Shown: piece after piece, positions 31,703 through 39,808 of the stretch
How positions within the stretch are numbered: position 1 is the first letter of the stretch
Layout: every line of letters starts with the position of its first letter
DNA from: Bradyrhizobium sp. CCBAU 51765
GTDB lineage: Bacteria; Pseudomonadota; Alphaproteobacteria; Rhizobiales; Xanthobacteraceae
Assembly: GCF_015291725.1 (NCBI RefSeq)
Contig: NZ_CP030038.1
Span: 4,391,001-4,455,000 of the forward strand
Direction: 5' to 3'
DNA length: 64,000 nucleotides
Notes under the pieces: model-generated
The model's database searches: none
The model's input: only the letters and a program-made list of their open reading frames with translations
What the model was told of the DNA's origin: nothing
Position numbers and translations under genes: made by a program

Positions 31703-32131
31703 ATGCGCAGATTGCTGATCGCAACCGCGGTTTATGCCGCATCTCTCCTGGCGGCCGATGCAACCGAGACCGCTGCCCCCTCGACCACCCCCTTGGCCAA
31801 GGTCACGATCGTCTTTGACCAGGCGCTGCCAAATGTTCCCGGCAAGAGCATGAAGGGCGTGCTGGTCGAGTACGGCCCCGGAGGCTCCTCGCCGGCCCAC
31901 ATTCACGCGCCGTCCGCCTTCATCTATGCCACGGTCCTCGAAGGAGCGATCCGCAGTCAGGTTAATGATGGCCCGGCCAAGGTCTTTCACAAGGGAGAGA
32001 ACTTCTTTGAGAAGCCCGGCGACCGCCACGCCGTCAGCGCCAATGCCAGCGATAGCGAGCCCGCGAAGCTGCTTGCCGTCTTCGTGGTGGATACGACCGA
32101 CAAGGAGCTGACGACGCCGATCGCGAAGTAG
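31703..32131 (+). CDS. Cupin domain protein, exported
   Basis: 142 residues from ATG 31703 (AAGGGG upstream). Signal peptide MRRLLIATAVYAASLLAADA. Cupin core: QALPNVPGKSMKGVLVEYGP, GGSSPAHIHAPSAFIYATVL, with two His ligands, and FFEKPGDRHAVSANASDSEP. It shares motif order and wording (ALPNVPGK, FFE.PG..H.VSANAS) with the cupin at 21914-22417, so the two are paralogues. Function likely periplasmic binding or oxygenase-like chemistry; unknown. Confidence 0.82.
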   Translation: MRRLLIATAVYAASLLAADATETAAPSTTPLAKVTIVFDQALPNVPGKSMKGVLVEYGPGGSSPAHIHAPSAFIYATVLEGAIRSQVNDGPAKVFHKGENFFEKPGDRHAVSANASDSEPAKLLAVFVVDTTDKELTTPIAK

Positions 32132-32530
32132 CACGGGGCCAACAGGCGGCCTTGCTGCTTCGAAGCCAGCATCGTTGCGACGCAGCCACAAAGGCCACAT
32201 TCGCGTTGAAGGCATTCGCCGGCCGGCAGTCAGACTCTTTCCCGCGATCGCGCCGGCCAGGCGACCAGCAGACACAATCGCGACACAAACCTTGATTGCG
32301 CTACACCAGATCAGCTGAACCGTTCTGACGGCAAGAACGTTGGCGACGGCGTGCATGCCATGCGCCGGAATTGCCATACCAACCTGGACGAGCAGCGATT
32401 ATCTCCCAACCAATTCCACTTGCTAGCTTGTCCAAACCAGCGCAGCATCGTGCGGTCGGCTCCAGGCCGTCGCAACGCGCAGACAATTGCGCAAGATAAG
32501 CAAGACAAAAGACTAAAGCGGAGGAAATGC
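32132..32530. other. Intergenic region, nothing convincing
   Basis: 399 bases between a cupin gene and the MBL hydrolase. No coding frame with a start signal, no repeat shared with other parts of the window and no intrinsic terminator that I can see. Confidence 0.5.
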
Positions 32531-33502
32531 ATGACAATCGATGTCTCTCGTCGGTCCCTGCTCGCACTCGGGGCCGGCCTCGGCGCCAGCGCCTTGCTCG
32601 GCAGCAGCGCGATGGCGCGAGCGCCCAAGCTGGGCACCCAGACGCCGTACTGGCACCGCTTCATTCTCGGCGATGCCGAGGTGACGGTCGTATCCGACGG
32701 ACCGCTGCCGCTCGGCGACCCCTCGGGGACCTTCACCGGCGTTCCCAAGGAAGAGGTGAAGAAGATGCTCGCCGACAATTTCCTGTCGCCGGACAATGTC
32801 GTGCTGGAGCAGAACTCGCCGATCGTGAACACCGGCGACAAGCTCATCCTGTTCGATACCGGCATGGGCAGCTCGAAGATGTTCGGCGCCAGCACCGGCC
32901 GGCAGCAGAAGAGCATGACCGAGGCCGGCATCAAGCCGGGCGACATCGACGCTGTCGTCTGCTCGCACGCCCATATCGACCACATCGGCGGCATCGTCGA
33001 CGAAGGCGGCAAGCCGCTGTTTCCGAACGCGCAAGTCTACATCTCGCAGACCGATTTCGACTTCTGGACCGACGAGGGCAAGCTCGGCAGCGCGGCCAAG
33101 GACTTCGTCGTTCACGCCCGCAAGAACCTGCTGCCGGTGCGCGACCGCATCGTGTTCTTTAGGGACGGCCAGGAATTCCTGCCCGGCGTGCAGGCGATCG
33201 CCGCGCCCGGTCACACCGTCGGCCACACCATCTTCATGGTCTCGTCGGCGGGAAAGTCGTTCGCCTTCCTCGGCGACCTCTCGCACCATTCGGTGCTGCT
33301 GCTGGAGCGGCCGCGGATGGAGTTCTCCTATGATACCGATCCGAAGCAGGCGGCGGAGTCGCGCGTCAAGCTGCTGACGATGCTTGCGGCCAACAAGATC
33401 CCGGTGATGTCCTATCATTTCGCCTGGCCCGGCTACGGCCATGTCGCCAAAGCGGGTGACGGATTCCACTACTATCCTGAACCGATGAAGATGACGTTGT
33501 AG
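32531..33502 (+). CDS. MBL-fold metallohydrolase, Tat-exported
   Basis: 323 residues from ATG 32531 with GGAGGAA upstream. The N-terminus MTIDVSRRSLLALGAGLGAS has a twin-arginine signal. The metallo-beta-lactamase zinc motif is CSHAHIDHIGGIV, followed by metal-binding APGHTVGHTIFM and FLGDLSHH, and MSYHFAWPGYGH. Group resembles quorum-quenching-like or sulfatase-like periplasmic hydrolases; the substrate is unknown. Confidence 0.88.
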   Translation: MTIDVSRRSLLALGAGLGASALLGSSAMARAPKLGTQTPYWHRFILGDAEVTVVSDGPLPLGDPSGTFTGVPKEEVKKMLADNFLSPDNVVLEQNSPIVNTGDKLILFDTGMGSSKMFGASTGRQQKSMTEAGIKPGDIDAVVCSHAHIDHIGGIVDEGGKPLFPNAQVYISQTDFDFWTDEGKLGSAAKDFVVHARKNLLPVRDRIVFFRDGQEFLPGVQAIAAPGHTVGHTIFMVSSAGKSFAFLGDLSHHSVLLLERPRMEFSYDTDPKQAAESRVKLLTMLAANKIPVMSYHFAWPGYGHVAKAGDGFHYYPEPMKMTL

Positions 33503-33566
33503 CGATCAGTTCAGGTCCGGGCGGCGCTCGCCGTCCGGACCGCCCCCTCGCTGGGCGAGGTGATTA

Positions 33567-34091
33567 TTACAAGCGGTCGAGGCGCGATCGCAGCTGGGCG
33601 TCACTCTCACGGCCCAATGCAAGCAATCCATAGTAGGGGTCCCCTGCTATGCCGAGCACGGCAGCAAACGCAGGCTCCGTCTTCATTCCGCGCCCCCTGT
33701 GCCCCACCACCGCATTCCGCAGGCGTCCATCGTCGAGAGCCAGCAATCTGCGCTCGATCTCGAAGTGCTGCCATCCCTCCTGCTGATCGACCGGTCTCGG
33801 ATCTCCGAACAGCTCAAAAGGCCAGCCGCCCCATTCGAAGCGGGCGACCACCGGCCGCCCGCTGGAGCGCCATTGGTAGAGAGCAAATCCGTCACAGGCG
33901 CCGTACTGTCGCCACACGAGCTCCGCGAAAGCGGCCGCGTCGCGTACCTGACACACGACATCGATGTCGCTTGTCGGCGTCGAAATTCCCAAGGGCAGCG
34001 TCCCAACCACGCGCGGATCGAATCCACTCAGCTCCCCGAGCAATCCCGAACTGCTGATCGCAGCTTCGTAGCTATCGATCCAGCTGGTCAT
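33567..34091 (-). CDS. DUF4269 nucleotidyltransferase-fold protein
   Basis: 174 residues. The nucleotidyltransferase signature is present: VVGTLPLGISTPTSDIDVVC, a diverged GS-x-DxD motif with Asp-Ile-Asp, and a possible third carboxylate in WPFELFGD. Later RNAVVGHRGRGMKTEPAFAA and DPYYGLLAL are typical of DUF4269. Its 5' end overlaps the 3' end of the ASCH gene by 20 bases, so the pair is coupled. The transferred nucleotide and acceptor are unknown. Confidence 0.78.
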   Translation of the reverse strand: MTSWIDSYEAAISSSGLLGELSGFDPRVVGTLPLGISTPTSDIDVVCQVRDAAAFAELVWRQYGACDGFALYQWRSSGRPVVARFEWGGWPFELFGDPRPVDQQEGWQHFEIERRLLALDDGRLRNAVVGHRGRGMKTEPAFAAVLGIAGDPYYGLLALGRESDAQLRSRLDRL

Positions 34092-34485
34092 CGCCGAGGA
34101 CCTCGACCAGGCGAAAGCGCTCGCACATCAGCATCATGTCATCGCTATATCGTCCGAGCCTGCCGAAATAGTCTTGGTGGGCGCGGCGCCAAAAGGCCAG
34201 GCTCCGGTCACCTTCTCCCTCCTCATGCGCAAAGGCTGCGTCGACCTCGTTGAAGCGCCGATATGTCACGTCGATGGTTTCGATGACGCAGCGCGGCTCC
34301 GCTCGCCCGTCGAGCACGACCCAGCGCTCACCGGGTGTGGAGGTGTTCGGCTCGTCTTCGGTACTGCATGTCGCGGTCTTGATGCCCTTGATGACGAGTT
34401 CGACCAATTGGTCCGCCAGCGCCGAATTGTCCCCGAATGCAAATGTCCGGAGGTGTCGATAGCGCTCGGGGACCGGCTTGCTCAT
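34072..34485 (-). CDS. ASCH domain protein
   Basis: 137 residues from ATG 34485; the longer frame to 34578 overlaps the next gene. ASCH fold: FAFGDNSALADQLVELVIKG then IKTATCSTEDE (the G.KTAT motif), WVVLDGRAEPRCVIETIDVT, FNEVDAAFAHEEGEGDRSLA and FWRRAHQDYF. ASCH domains resemble PUA and are thought to bind RNA; some cut it or hydrolyse modified nucleosides. It overlaps a nucleotidyltransferase-fold gene by 20 bases. Confidence 0.85.
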   Translation of the reverse strand: MSKPVPERYRHLRTFAFGDNSALADQLVELVIKGIKTATCSTEDEPNTSTPGERWVVLDGRAEPRCVIETIDVTYRRFNEVDAAFAHEEGEGDRSLAFWRRAHQDYFGRLGRYSDDMMLMCERFRLVEVLGDDQLDR

Positions 34486-34546
34486 GGTCTTCCAGGCTTT
34501 CAGTCGCCTCGACGCCAGGCCACAGCGCATCGTTACGAAGCGCTGC

Positions 34547-35266
34547 CTAGCACCCCAATTTGTCGGCGATCCCGCCAAAATCCTTCGCGACGATGTCCCA
34601 GTTGCCGGTCGCCTCGAAGTCGACCTTCTGCAACGGCCCGTATTCAGTCGGCCGCGCCACGAACGCGGTCTTGAGCCCGTTCTTCTGCGCGGCCGCGAGA
34701 TCGCCGTTGTGGGCGGCGACCATCATCACCTCCTCCGGCTTGAGGCAAAGCAGCCGCGCGGCGCCGAGATAGGTTTCCGGATCGGGCTTGTAGTGCTCGA
34801 ACAGCTCGGCCGACAGGATGAGGTCCCACGGCAGCCCGGCGAACTTCGCCATGTTGGTGAGCAGCGCGACATTGCCGTTCGAGAGCGGCGCGATGACGAA
34901 TTTGGTCTTGAGCCGGCCAAGGCCGGCGACGCCGTCGGGCCAGGCATGCAGGCGGTGCCAGCCCTTGGTGAGATAATCGAGATCGGCGTCCGTCAGACCT
35001 TTGATCGCGAACTTCTCGACCAGCTTCTCCAGCGAGCGGCGATGCAGATCATCCAGCATGACGTAGCCGCGCTCGGGATGCTGGCGCACGTCGTCCATCG
35101 AGGCCATGTACATGCCGCGCCAGCCGTCGACGAGCGCGGTCCAGTCGGCGGTGATGCCGCGGCCTTTCGCCCACCACATGAAGTCGGTGATCAGGCTGGT
35201 GCGCCAGTCGACGACGGTGCCGAACACGTCGAAGACGAGGGCTTTGACGGCGGAGAGATCGGACAT
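34547..35266 (-). CDS. Haloacid dehalogenase, type II
   Basis: 239 residues of the HAD superfamily. Nucleophile D13 in ALVFDVFGTVVDWRTS; motif II FVIAPLSNGN; motif III Lys in HYKPDPETYLGAARLL; motif IV VAAHNGDLAAAQKNGLKTAF. The group hydrolyses L-2-haloacids to D-2-hydroxyacids, though many members act on other substrates. It follows glpX on the same strand with a repeat in between (35293-35409). Confidence 0.88.
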   Translation of the reverse strand: MSDLSAVKALVFDVFGTVVDWRTSLITDFMWWAKGRGITADWTALVDGWRGMYMASMDDVRQHPERGYVMLDDLHRRSLEKLVEKFAIKGLTDADLDYLTKGWHRLHAWPDGVAGLGRLKTKFVIAPLSNGNVALLTNMAKFAGLPWDLILSAELFEHYKPDPETYLGAARLLCLKPEEVMMVAAHNGDLAAAQKNGLKTAFVARPTEYGPLQKVDFEATGNWDIVAKDFGGIADKLGC

Positions 35267-35292
35267 GTACGCTTCCTCGTCTTCTTATCGTT

Positions 35293-35409
35293 GTCATTCC
35301 GGGGGCGCGTGGAGCGAGAACCCGGAATCCATTTCACACCGAACTCTGCCGCACGATGGCTTCCGGGCTCTCCGGACCGGCGTTGCGCGTCCCGTCGCCC
35401 TGGAATGAC
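35293..35409. repeat. Rhizobial intergenic repeat with inverted ends
   Basis: GTCATTCCGGGGGCGCGTGG at 35293 and CTGGAATGAC ending at 35409 form inverted ends (GTCATTCC/GGAATGAC), with internal copies of the same words (AACCCGGAATCCATT, GGCTTCCGGGCTCTCCGG). The pattern 'GTCATTCCGGGGCGCG..GCGAGAACCCGGAATCC' is known from Bradyrhizobium intergenic repeats. Confidence 0.75.
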
Positions 35410-35417
35410 GGAGAGTG

Positions 35418-36419
35418 TTAGTCCAAATGGAACTTGGCCAGCTCGCGGTGCTCGGCCTTGATGTAGCGCACGGTGCCGGTGACGGAGCGCATCACCACCG
35501 TCTCGGTCTCGATCACGCCGTCCTTGCGGAACTTGACGCCTGACAGCAGCGAGCCCGTGGTGACGCCGGTGGCGGCGAACAGGCAGTCGCCGCGCGCCAT
35601 GTCCTCGATGCCGTAGATCATCTTGGGGTCGTTGACGCCCATCTTGGCGGCGCGCTCGCGCTTCTCGTCGGAATCGAGGATGAGGCGGCACTGCATCTGG
35701 CCGCCGATGCAGCGCAGTGCCACGGCCGCGAGCACGCCTTCCGGCGCACCGCCGGTCCCAAGATACATGTCGACGCCGGTGTTGTCGGGGTCGGCGCAGT
35801 GGATCACGCCGGCGACGTCGCCGTCGGTGATCAGGCGCACGGCAGCGCCGGTCGAGCGCACGCCCGCGATGATGTCGGCATGGCGCGGCCGGTCGAGCAC
35901 GAGCACCGTGATATGTTCCGGCTTGACGCCCTTGGCCTTGGCGAGGCGGCGGACATTGTCGGCCGGCGAAGCATCGAGGTCGACGACGCCCCTGTCGTAG
36001 CCGGGACCGATCGCGAGCTTCTGCATGTAGACGTCGGGCGCGTGCAGCAGCGTGCCGCCGTCGGCCATCGCCATCGTGGCGATCGAGCCCGGCATGTTCT
36101 TGGCGCACAGCGTGGTGCCTTCGAGCGGATCGACGGCGATGTCGACTTCGGGTCCGGCCTTGAGGCCGACCTGCTCGCCGATGTACAGCATCGGCGCCTC
36201 ATCGCGCTCGCCCTCACCGATCACGATGGTACCCTGTATCGGCAGCTTGTTGAGCTCGCGCCGCATGGCGTCCACGGCGGCCTGGTCGGCCGCCTTCTCG
36301 TTGCCGTGCCCGCGCAACCGCGCCGACGACACCGCCGCCCGCTCCGTCACCCGCACGATCTCCAGCGTGAGAATGCGCTCGAGCAAGGCGTGCGGGGGGA
36401 CTTCAATATGGGTCGACAT
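35418..36419 (-). CDS. glpX: Class II fructose-1,6-bisphosphatase
   Basis: 333 residues. GlpX signatures: RGHGNEKAADQAAVDAMRRE, VIGEGERDEAPMLYIGE, DIAVDPLEGTTLCAKNMPGS (Li-sensitive phosphatase-like metal site), LVLDRPRHADII, GTGGAPEGVLAAVALRCIGG, QCRLILDSDEKRERAAKMG. It hydrolyses fructose 1,6-bisphosphate in gluconeogenesis or the Calvin cycle. It lies 80 bases downstream of homoserine dehydrogenase, same strand. Confidence 0.95.
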   Translation of the reverse strand: MSTHIEVPPHALLERILTLEIVRVTERAAVSSARLRGHGNEKAADQAAVDAMRRELNKLPIQGTIVIGEGERDEAPMLYIGEQVGLKAGPEVDIAVDPLEGTTLCAKNMPGSIATMAMADGGTLLHAPDVYMQKLAIGPGYDRGVVDLDASPADNVRRLAKAKGVKPEHITVLVLDRPRHADIIAGVRSTGAAVRLITDGDVAGVIHCADPDNTGVDMYLGTGGAPEGVLAAVALRCIGGQMQCRLILDSDEKRERAAKMGVNDPKMIYGIEDMARGDCLFAATGVTTGSLLSGVKFRKDGVIETETVVMRSVTGTVRYIKAEHRELAKFHLD

Positions 36420-36499
36420 CGGCTCACTCCTTCGAAACGTTTGGGCCGGAAATCTCCGTCCGCATCAACTCGTAACACCCACAGTTCGTTCGAACCGTG

Positions 36500-37816
36500 T
36501 CAGTTCTTCTCAATCCTGATGACCTGCGGCCGCCCGCTGATCACCTTGTCCTTCTGCACGGCGGCGAGCGCACGGCGCACGGCATCCTCGTGTGTGGCAT
36601 AGGTGATCAGGATGACGGGCACCGGGACCGCCTTGCCGTCAGCCGGCGCAGCGCCGCCATTGGGATGACGCTGCACGATCGACTCGATCGAAATCTTCTG
36701 CTCGGCCAGTCGCGTCGCGATCGCGGCCGCGGTGCCGGGGAAATCGCGCGCGAGCAGGCGAATGTAATAGCCGCCCTCGTGGCGCTCCATCGGCGCCTTC
36801 TTGGTGTCGCGAAGCTGCGAGATTGGCCGGCCGAACGGATTGGCACGGATGCCGCGCGCAACGTCGGCGATGTCGGCGACGACGGCGGACGCGGTCGCAG
36901 CCCCCCCGGCGCCGGGACCGACCAGCGTGATCGGCGGAATGCCCTCGCCATCGATCGTGACCGCATTGGTGACGCCCATCACCTGTGCGATCGAGGATGA
37001 TTTCGGCACCATGGTCGGATGCACGCGCTGCTCGATGCCCTTGGCGGTGCGGACCGCAACGCCGAGCAGCTTGACGCGGTAGCCAAGATCGGCCGCCGCC
37101 CGCAGATCTTCCGGCGCGATGGATGAGATGCCTTCGACATACACGGCACTTTGAGCAACTTTCGTGCCGAAGGCGAGGCTGGCGAGGATGGCGAGCTTCT
37201 GCGCGGTGTCGTGGCCATCGACGTCGAAGGACGGATCGGCCTCGGCATAGCCGAGCCGCTGTGCGTCCTTGAGGCATTCGGCGAAGGACAGCCCCTCCTG
37301 TTCCATCCGGGTCAGGATGTAGTTGCAGGTGCCGTTGAGGATGCCGTAGACGCGGTCGATGCCGGTTCCGGCGAGACCTTCGCGCAGCGTCTTGATGACA
37401 GGGATCGCCGCGCCGACCGCTGCCTCGAAATTCAGCGCGCCGCCGTGCTTTTCGGCCGCCTTGGCGAGCTTGAGGCCATGCTTGGCCAGCAGCGCCTTGT
37501 TGGCGGTGACCACCGACTTCCCGGCGCTCAGCGCGGCTTCCACGGCCGACAGCGCCGGATCGCCGGCGCCGCCCATCAGCTCGACGAAGCAGTCGACCTC
37601 GGGATGGGTGGCCAGCGCCATCGGATCCCTGGCCCATTCGACGCCGCGCAGGTCGACGCCGCGCCTCTTCGCCTTCGAGCGCGCAGTAACGGCGACGACG
37701 CGGATGCCGCGGCCGCTGCGGCCCGCGAGCACGCGCGCCTGCGTTTCGATCAAACGGACTACTTCGGCGCCCACGGTGCCGAGCCCCGCTATGCCCACTT
37801 TCAGGGGTGCAACCAT
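36500..37816 (-). CDS. hom: Homoserine dehydrogenase
   Basis: 438 residues: NAD(P)-binding domain (PLKVGIAGLGTVGAEVVRLI), substrate domain with NFEAAVGAAIPVIKTLREGL, GILNGTCNYILTRM, AEADPSFDVDGHDTAQKLAI, and a C-terminal ACT domain (YYIRLLARDFPGTAAAIATR, about 350-430) for feedback control by threonine. It reduces aspartate semialdehyde to homoserine in threonine/methionine synthesis. It starts 29 bases after the aminotransferase stop. Confidence 0.96.
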   Translation of the reverse strand: MVAPLKVGIAGLGTVGAEVVRLIETQARVLAGRSGRGIRVVAVTARSKAKRRGVDLRGVEWARDPMALATHPEVDCFVELMGGAGDPALSAVEAALSAGKSVVTANKALLAKHGLKLAKAAEKHGGALNFEAAVGAAIPVIKTLREGLAGTGIDRVYGILNGTCNYILTRMEQEGLSFAECLKDAQRLGYAEADPSFDVDGHDTAQKLAILASLAFGTKVAQSAVYVEGISSIAPEDLRAAADLGYRVKLLGVAVRTAKGIEQRVHPTMVPKSSSIAQVMGVTNAVTIDGEGIPPITLVGPGAGGAATASAVVADIADVARGIRANPFGRPISQLRDTKKAPMERHEGGYYIRLLARDFPGTAAAIATRLAEQKISIESIVQRHPNGGAAPADGKAVPVPVILITYATHEDAVRRALAAVQKDKVISGRPQVIRIEKN

Positions 37817-37845
37817 GGTGTCTTAGAAAACCTGCCGAAGAGAAC

Positions 37846-39066
37846 TCAACGCCGATTGGCGAGCGGAACGACGTTGTGCAACGTTTCGATGCCGCTTTCA
37901 AGGAAGCGGCGCACGCCGCGCGCGGCCTGCCTGATCCGTTGCTCGTTTTCCACCATGGCGATGCGGACATATCCTTCACCATGCTCGCCGAAGCCGACGC
38001 CGGGCGAGACCGCAACGCCGGATTTCTCCACCAACAGGGTCGCGAACTGCATGCTGCCGACGCTGCGGAAGGCTTCCGGCAGCGGCACCCAGGCGAACAT
38101 CGAGGCCTCCGGCGCCGGGATCTCCCAGCCGGCGCGGCCGAACGATTCCACCAGCGCGTCGCGGCGCTTGCGGTAGGTGTCGCGCATCTCCTTGATGCAA
38201 TCGTCCGGTCCGTTCAGCGCGGCGGTCGCGGCGACCTGGACCGGCGTGAACGCGCCGTAGTCGAGGTATGATTTGACGCGGGCGAGCGCTGCGATCACGC
38301 GCTCATTGCCGACCGCAAAGCCCATGCGCCAGCCGGCCATCGAATACGTCTTCGACATCGAGGTGAATTCGACGGCGACGTCCATCGCACCGGGCACCTG
38401 CAGCACCGAGGGCGGCGGGTTGTTCTCGTCGAAATAGACCTCGGCATAGGCGAGATCGGACAGGATCAGGATCTCGTGCTTCTTCGCGAAGGCGACGAGG
38501 TCCTTGTAGAAATCGAGGCTCGCGACATAGGCGGTCGGGTTCGAGGGATAGCACACGACCAGCGCCAGCGGCTTTGGAATCGAATGCACGATCGCCCGCT
38601 CCGCCGCCTCGAAGAATTGCGGCGTCGGCTCGGACGGCACCGAGCGGATCACACCGCCCGCCATCAAAAAGCCGAAGGCATGAATCGGATAGCTCGGGTT
38701 CGGACAGAGGATGACGTCGCCGGGCGCGGTGATCGCCTGCGCCACATTGGCAAAGCCTTCCTTCGAACCCAGCGTCGCCACCACCTGGGTTTCGGGATTG
38801 AGCTTCACGCCGAAACGGCGGGCGTAGTAGGCGGCCTGGGCCTTGCGCAGTCCGGCAATTCCGCGGGAGGCCGAGTAGCGGTCGGTGCGCGGCTTGCCCA
38901 GCGTCTCCTTCAGCTTCTCCAGCACATGCGCCGGCGCCGGCAGATCCGGATTGCCCATGCCGAGGTCGATGATGTCGGCGCCGGCGTTCCGCGCGGCTGC
39001 CTTGGCCCGGTTGACCTGTTCGAACACGTAAGGCGGCAGGCGGCGGATGCGGTAAAACTCTTCCAT
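37846..39066 (-). CDS. PLP-dependent aminotransferase (AlaC/DapL-like, class I)
   Basis: 406 residues of fold-type I. Conserved points: DIIDLGMGNPDLPAPAHVLE, GSKEGFANVAQAI, CYPSNPTAYVASLDFYKDLV, SDLAYAEVYFDENNPPPSVL, and the PLP-lysine in SMSKTYSMAGWRMGFAVGN. The group contains alanine transaminase AlaC and LL-diaminopimelate aminotransferase relatives; adjacency to hom suggests amino-acid metabolism of the aspartate or alanine families. First gene of the likely operon with hom and glpX. Confidence 0.9.
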   Translation of the reverse strand: MEEFYRIRRLPPYVFEQVNRAKAAARNAGADIIDLGMGNPDLPAPAHVLEKLKETLGKPRTDRYSASRGIAGLRKAQAAYYARRFGVKLNPETQVVATLGSKEGFANVAQAITAPGDVILCPNPSYPIHAFGFLMAGGVIRSVPSEPTPQFFEAAERAIVHSIPKPLALVVCYPSNPTAYVASLDFYKDLVAFAKKHEILILSDLAYAEVYFDENNPPPSVLQVPGAMDVAVEFTSMSKTYSMAGWRMGFAVGNERVIAALARVKSYLDYGAFTPVQVAATAALNGPDDCIKEMRDTYRKRRDALVESFGRAGWEIPAPEASMFAWVPLPEAFRSVGSMQFATLLVEKSGVAVSPGVGFGEHGEGYVRIAMVENEQRIRQAARGVRRFLESGIETLHNVVPLANRR

Positions 39067-39279
39067 GGCTCTCTAGGGCTCCGGGCAACCGGTCAGGACA
39101 GAATCGACAGGCCACGAGGGCCATTTCAAAAGGCGCTCATGATCATCGCGAAAATCACTCAAAATCAAATACTTAGAGCAATCATCGACGACGAGGACTG
39201 AAGTCGTTCGCCCTGACTCCTGGCTGAACCGGAATCTTTTAGCACGGCGAGGCGGAGGCGCCAGCGATTACCTTGCGCC

Positions 39280-39555
39280 TCATTTGGCGTCCTTGGCGGC
39301 CACCGCCTGGCGATCGCGTGCCGCGGCGAGCTCGGCCTCGATCTTGGCGCGCTGCTCCGGCGGGATGACCGCCTCATCGCGATCCGGCGGCAGATCATGC
39401 ACCGGCAGATAAGTGCCGGGCTCCCTGACATGCGACTGTCCATCCCCCGGCGTCAAATCCGCGAGCTGGCTCGAGCATCCGCCGAGGGCGAACGCCGCGA
39501 GCAGCAGCGCGCTGCAGATCGGCCGCGTCTTTTGCAGGTCCCATAACGCCAACAC
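39280..39555 (-). CDS. Small lipoprotein, 91 aa
   Basis: Signal sequence with lipobox LLLAAFALGGCSSQ (Cys 27), so the protein is probably lipidated and held in a cell-envelope membrane. The mature chain is polar with a Pro-rich centre (PGDGQSHVREPGTYLPVHDL-PPDRDE) and a helical, charged end. Short rhizobial lipoproteins with this 'GTYLPVHDLPPDR' pattern are common; function unknown. Confidence 0.8.
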   Translation of the reverse strand: MLALWDLQKTRPICSALLLAAFALGGCSSQLADLTPGDGQSHVREPGTYLPVHDLPPDRDEAVIPPEQRAKIEAELAAARDRQAVAAKDAK

Positions 39556-39808
39556 TTGGGAAATCCCCTACTCGTCCCAAAGCACGGCCCCGGGCAACCT
39601 TAACCCAAGACCGCGCCCAAGCTCAAACCATTGCTGCCCGAATGGTACGAGCGAAAATAGCCCCCTGCCCAACAAGACGAGCGGTGCGGCTCGATTGTGA
39701 CGGAACCAAGAAGATTTGTCGCAGTGCAACACATCTTCGAGAGTGTTTAACGTCAAACATGCGAGCTTCGCGGTGACGAATACGGAATGAATCGTTACTG
39801 TTCTGCCC

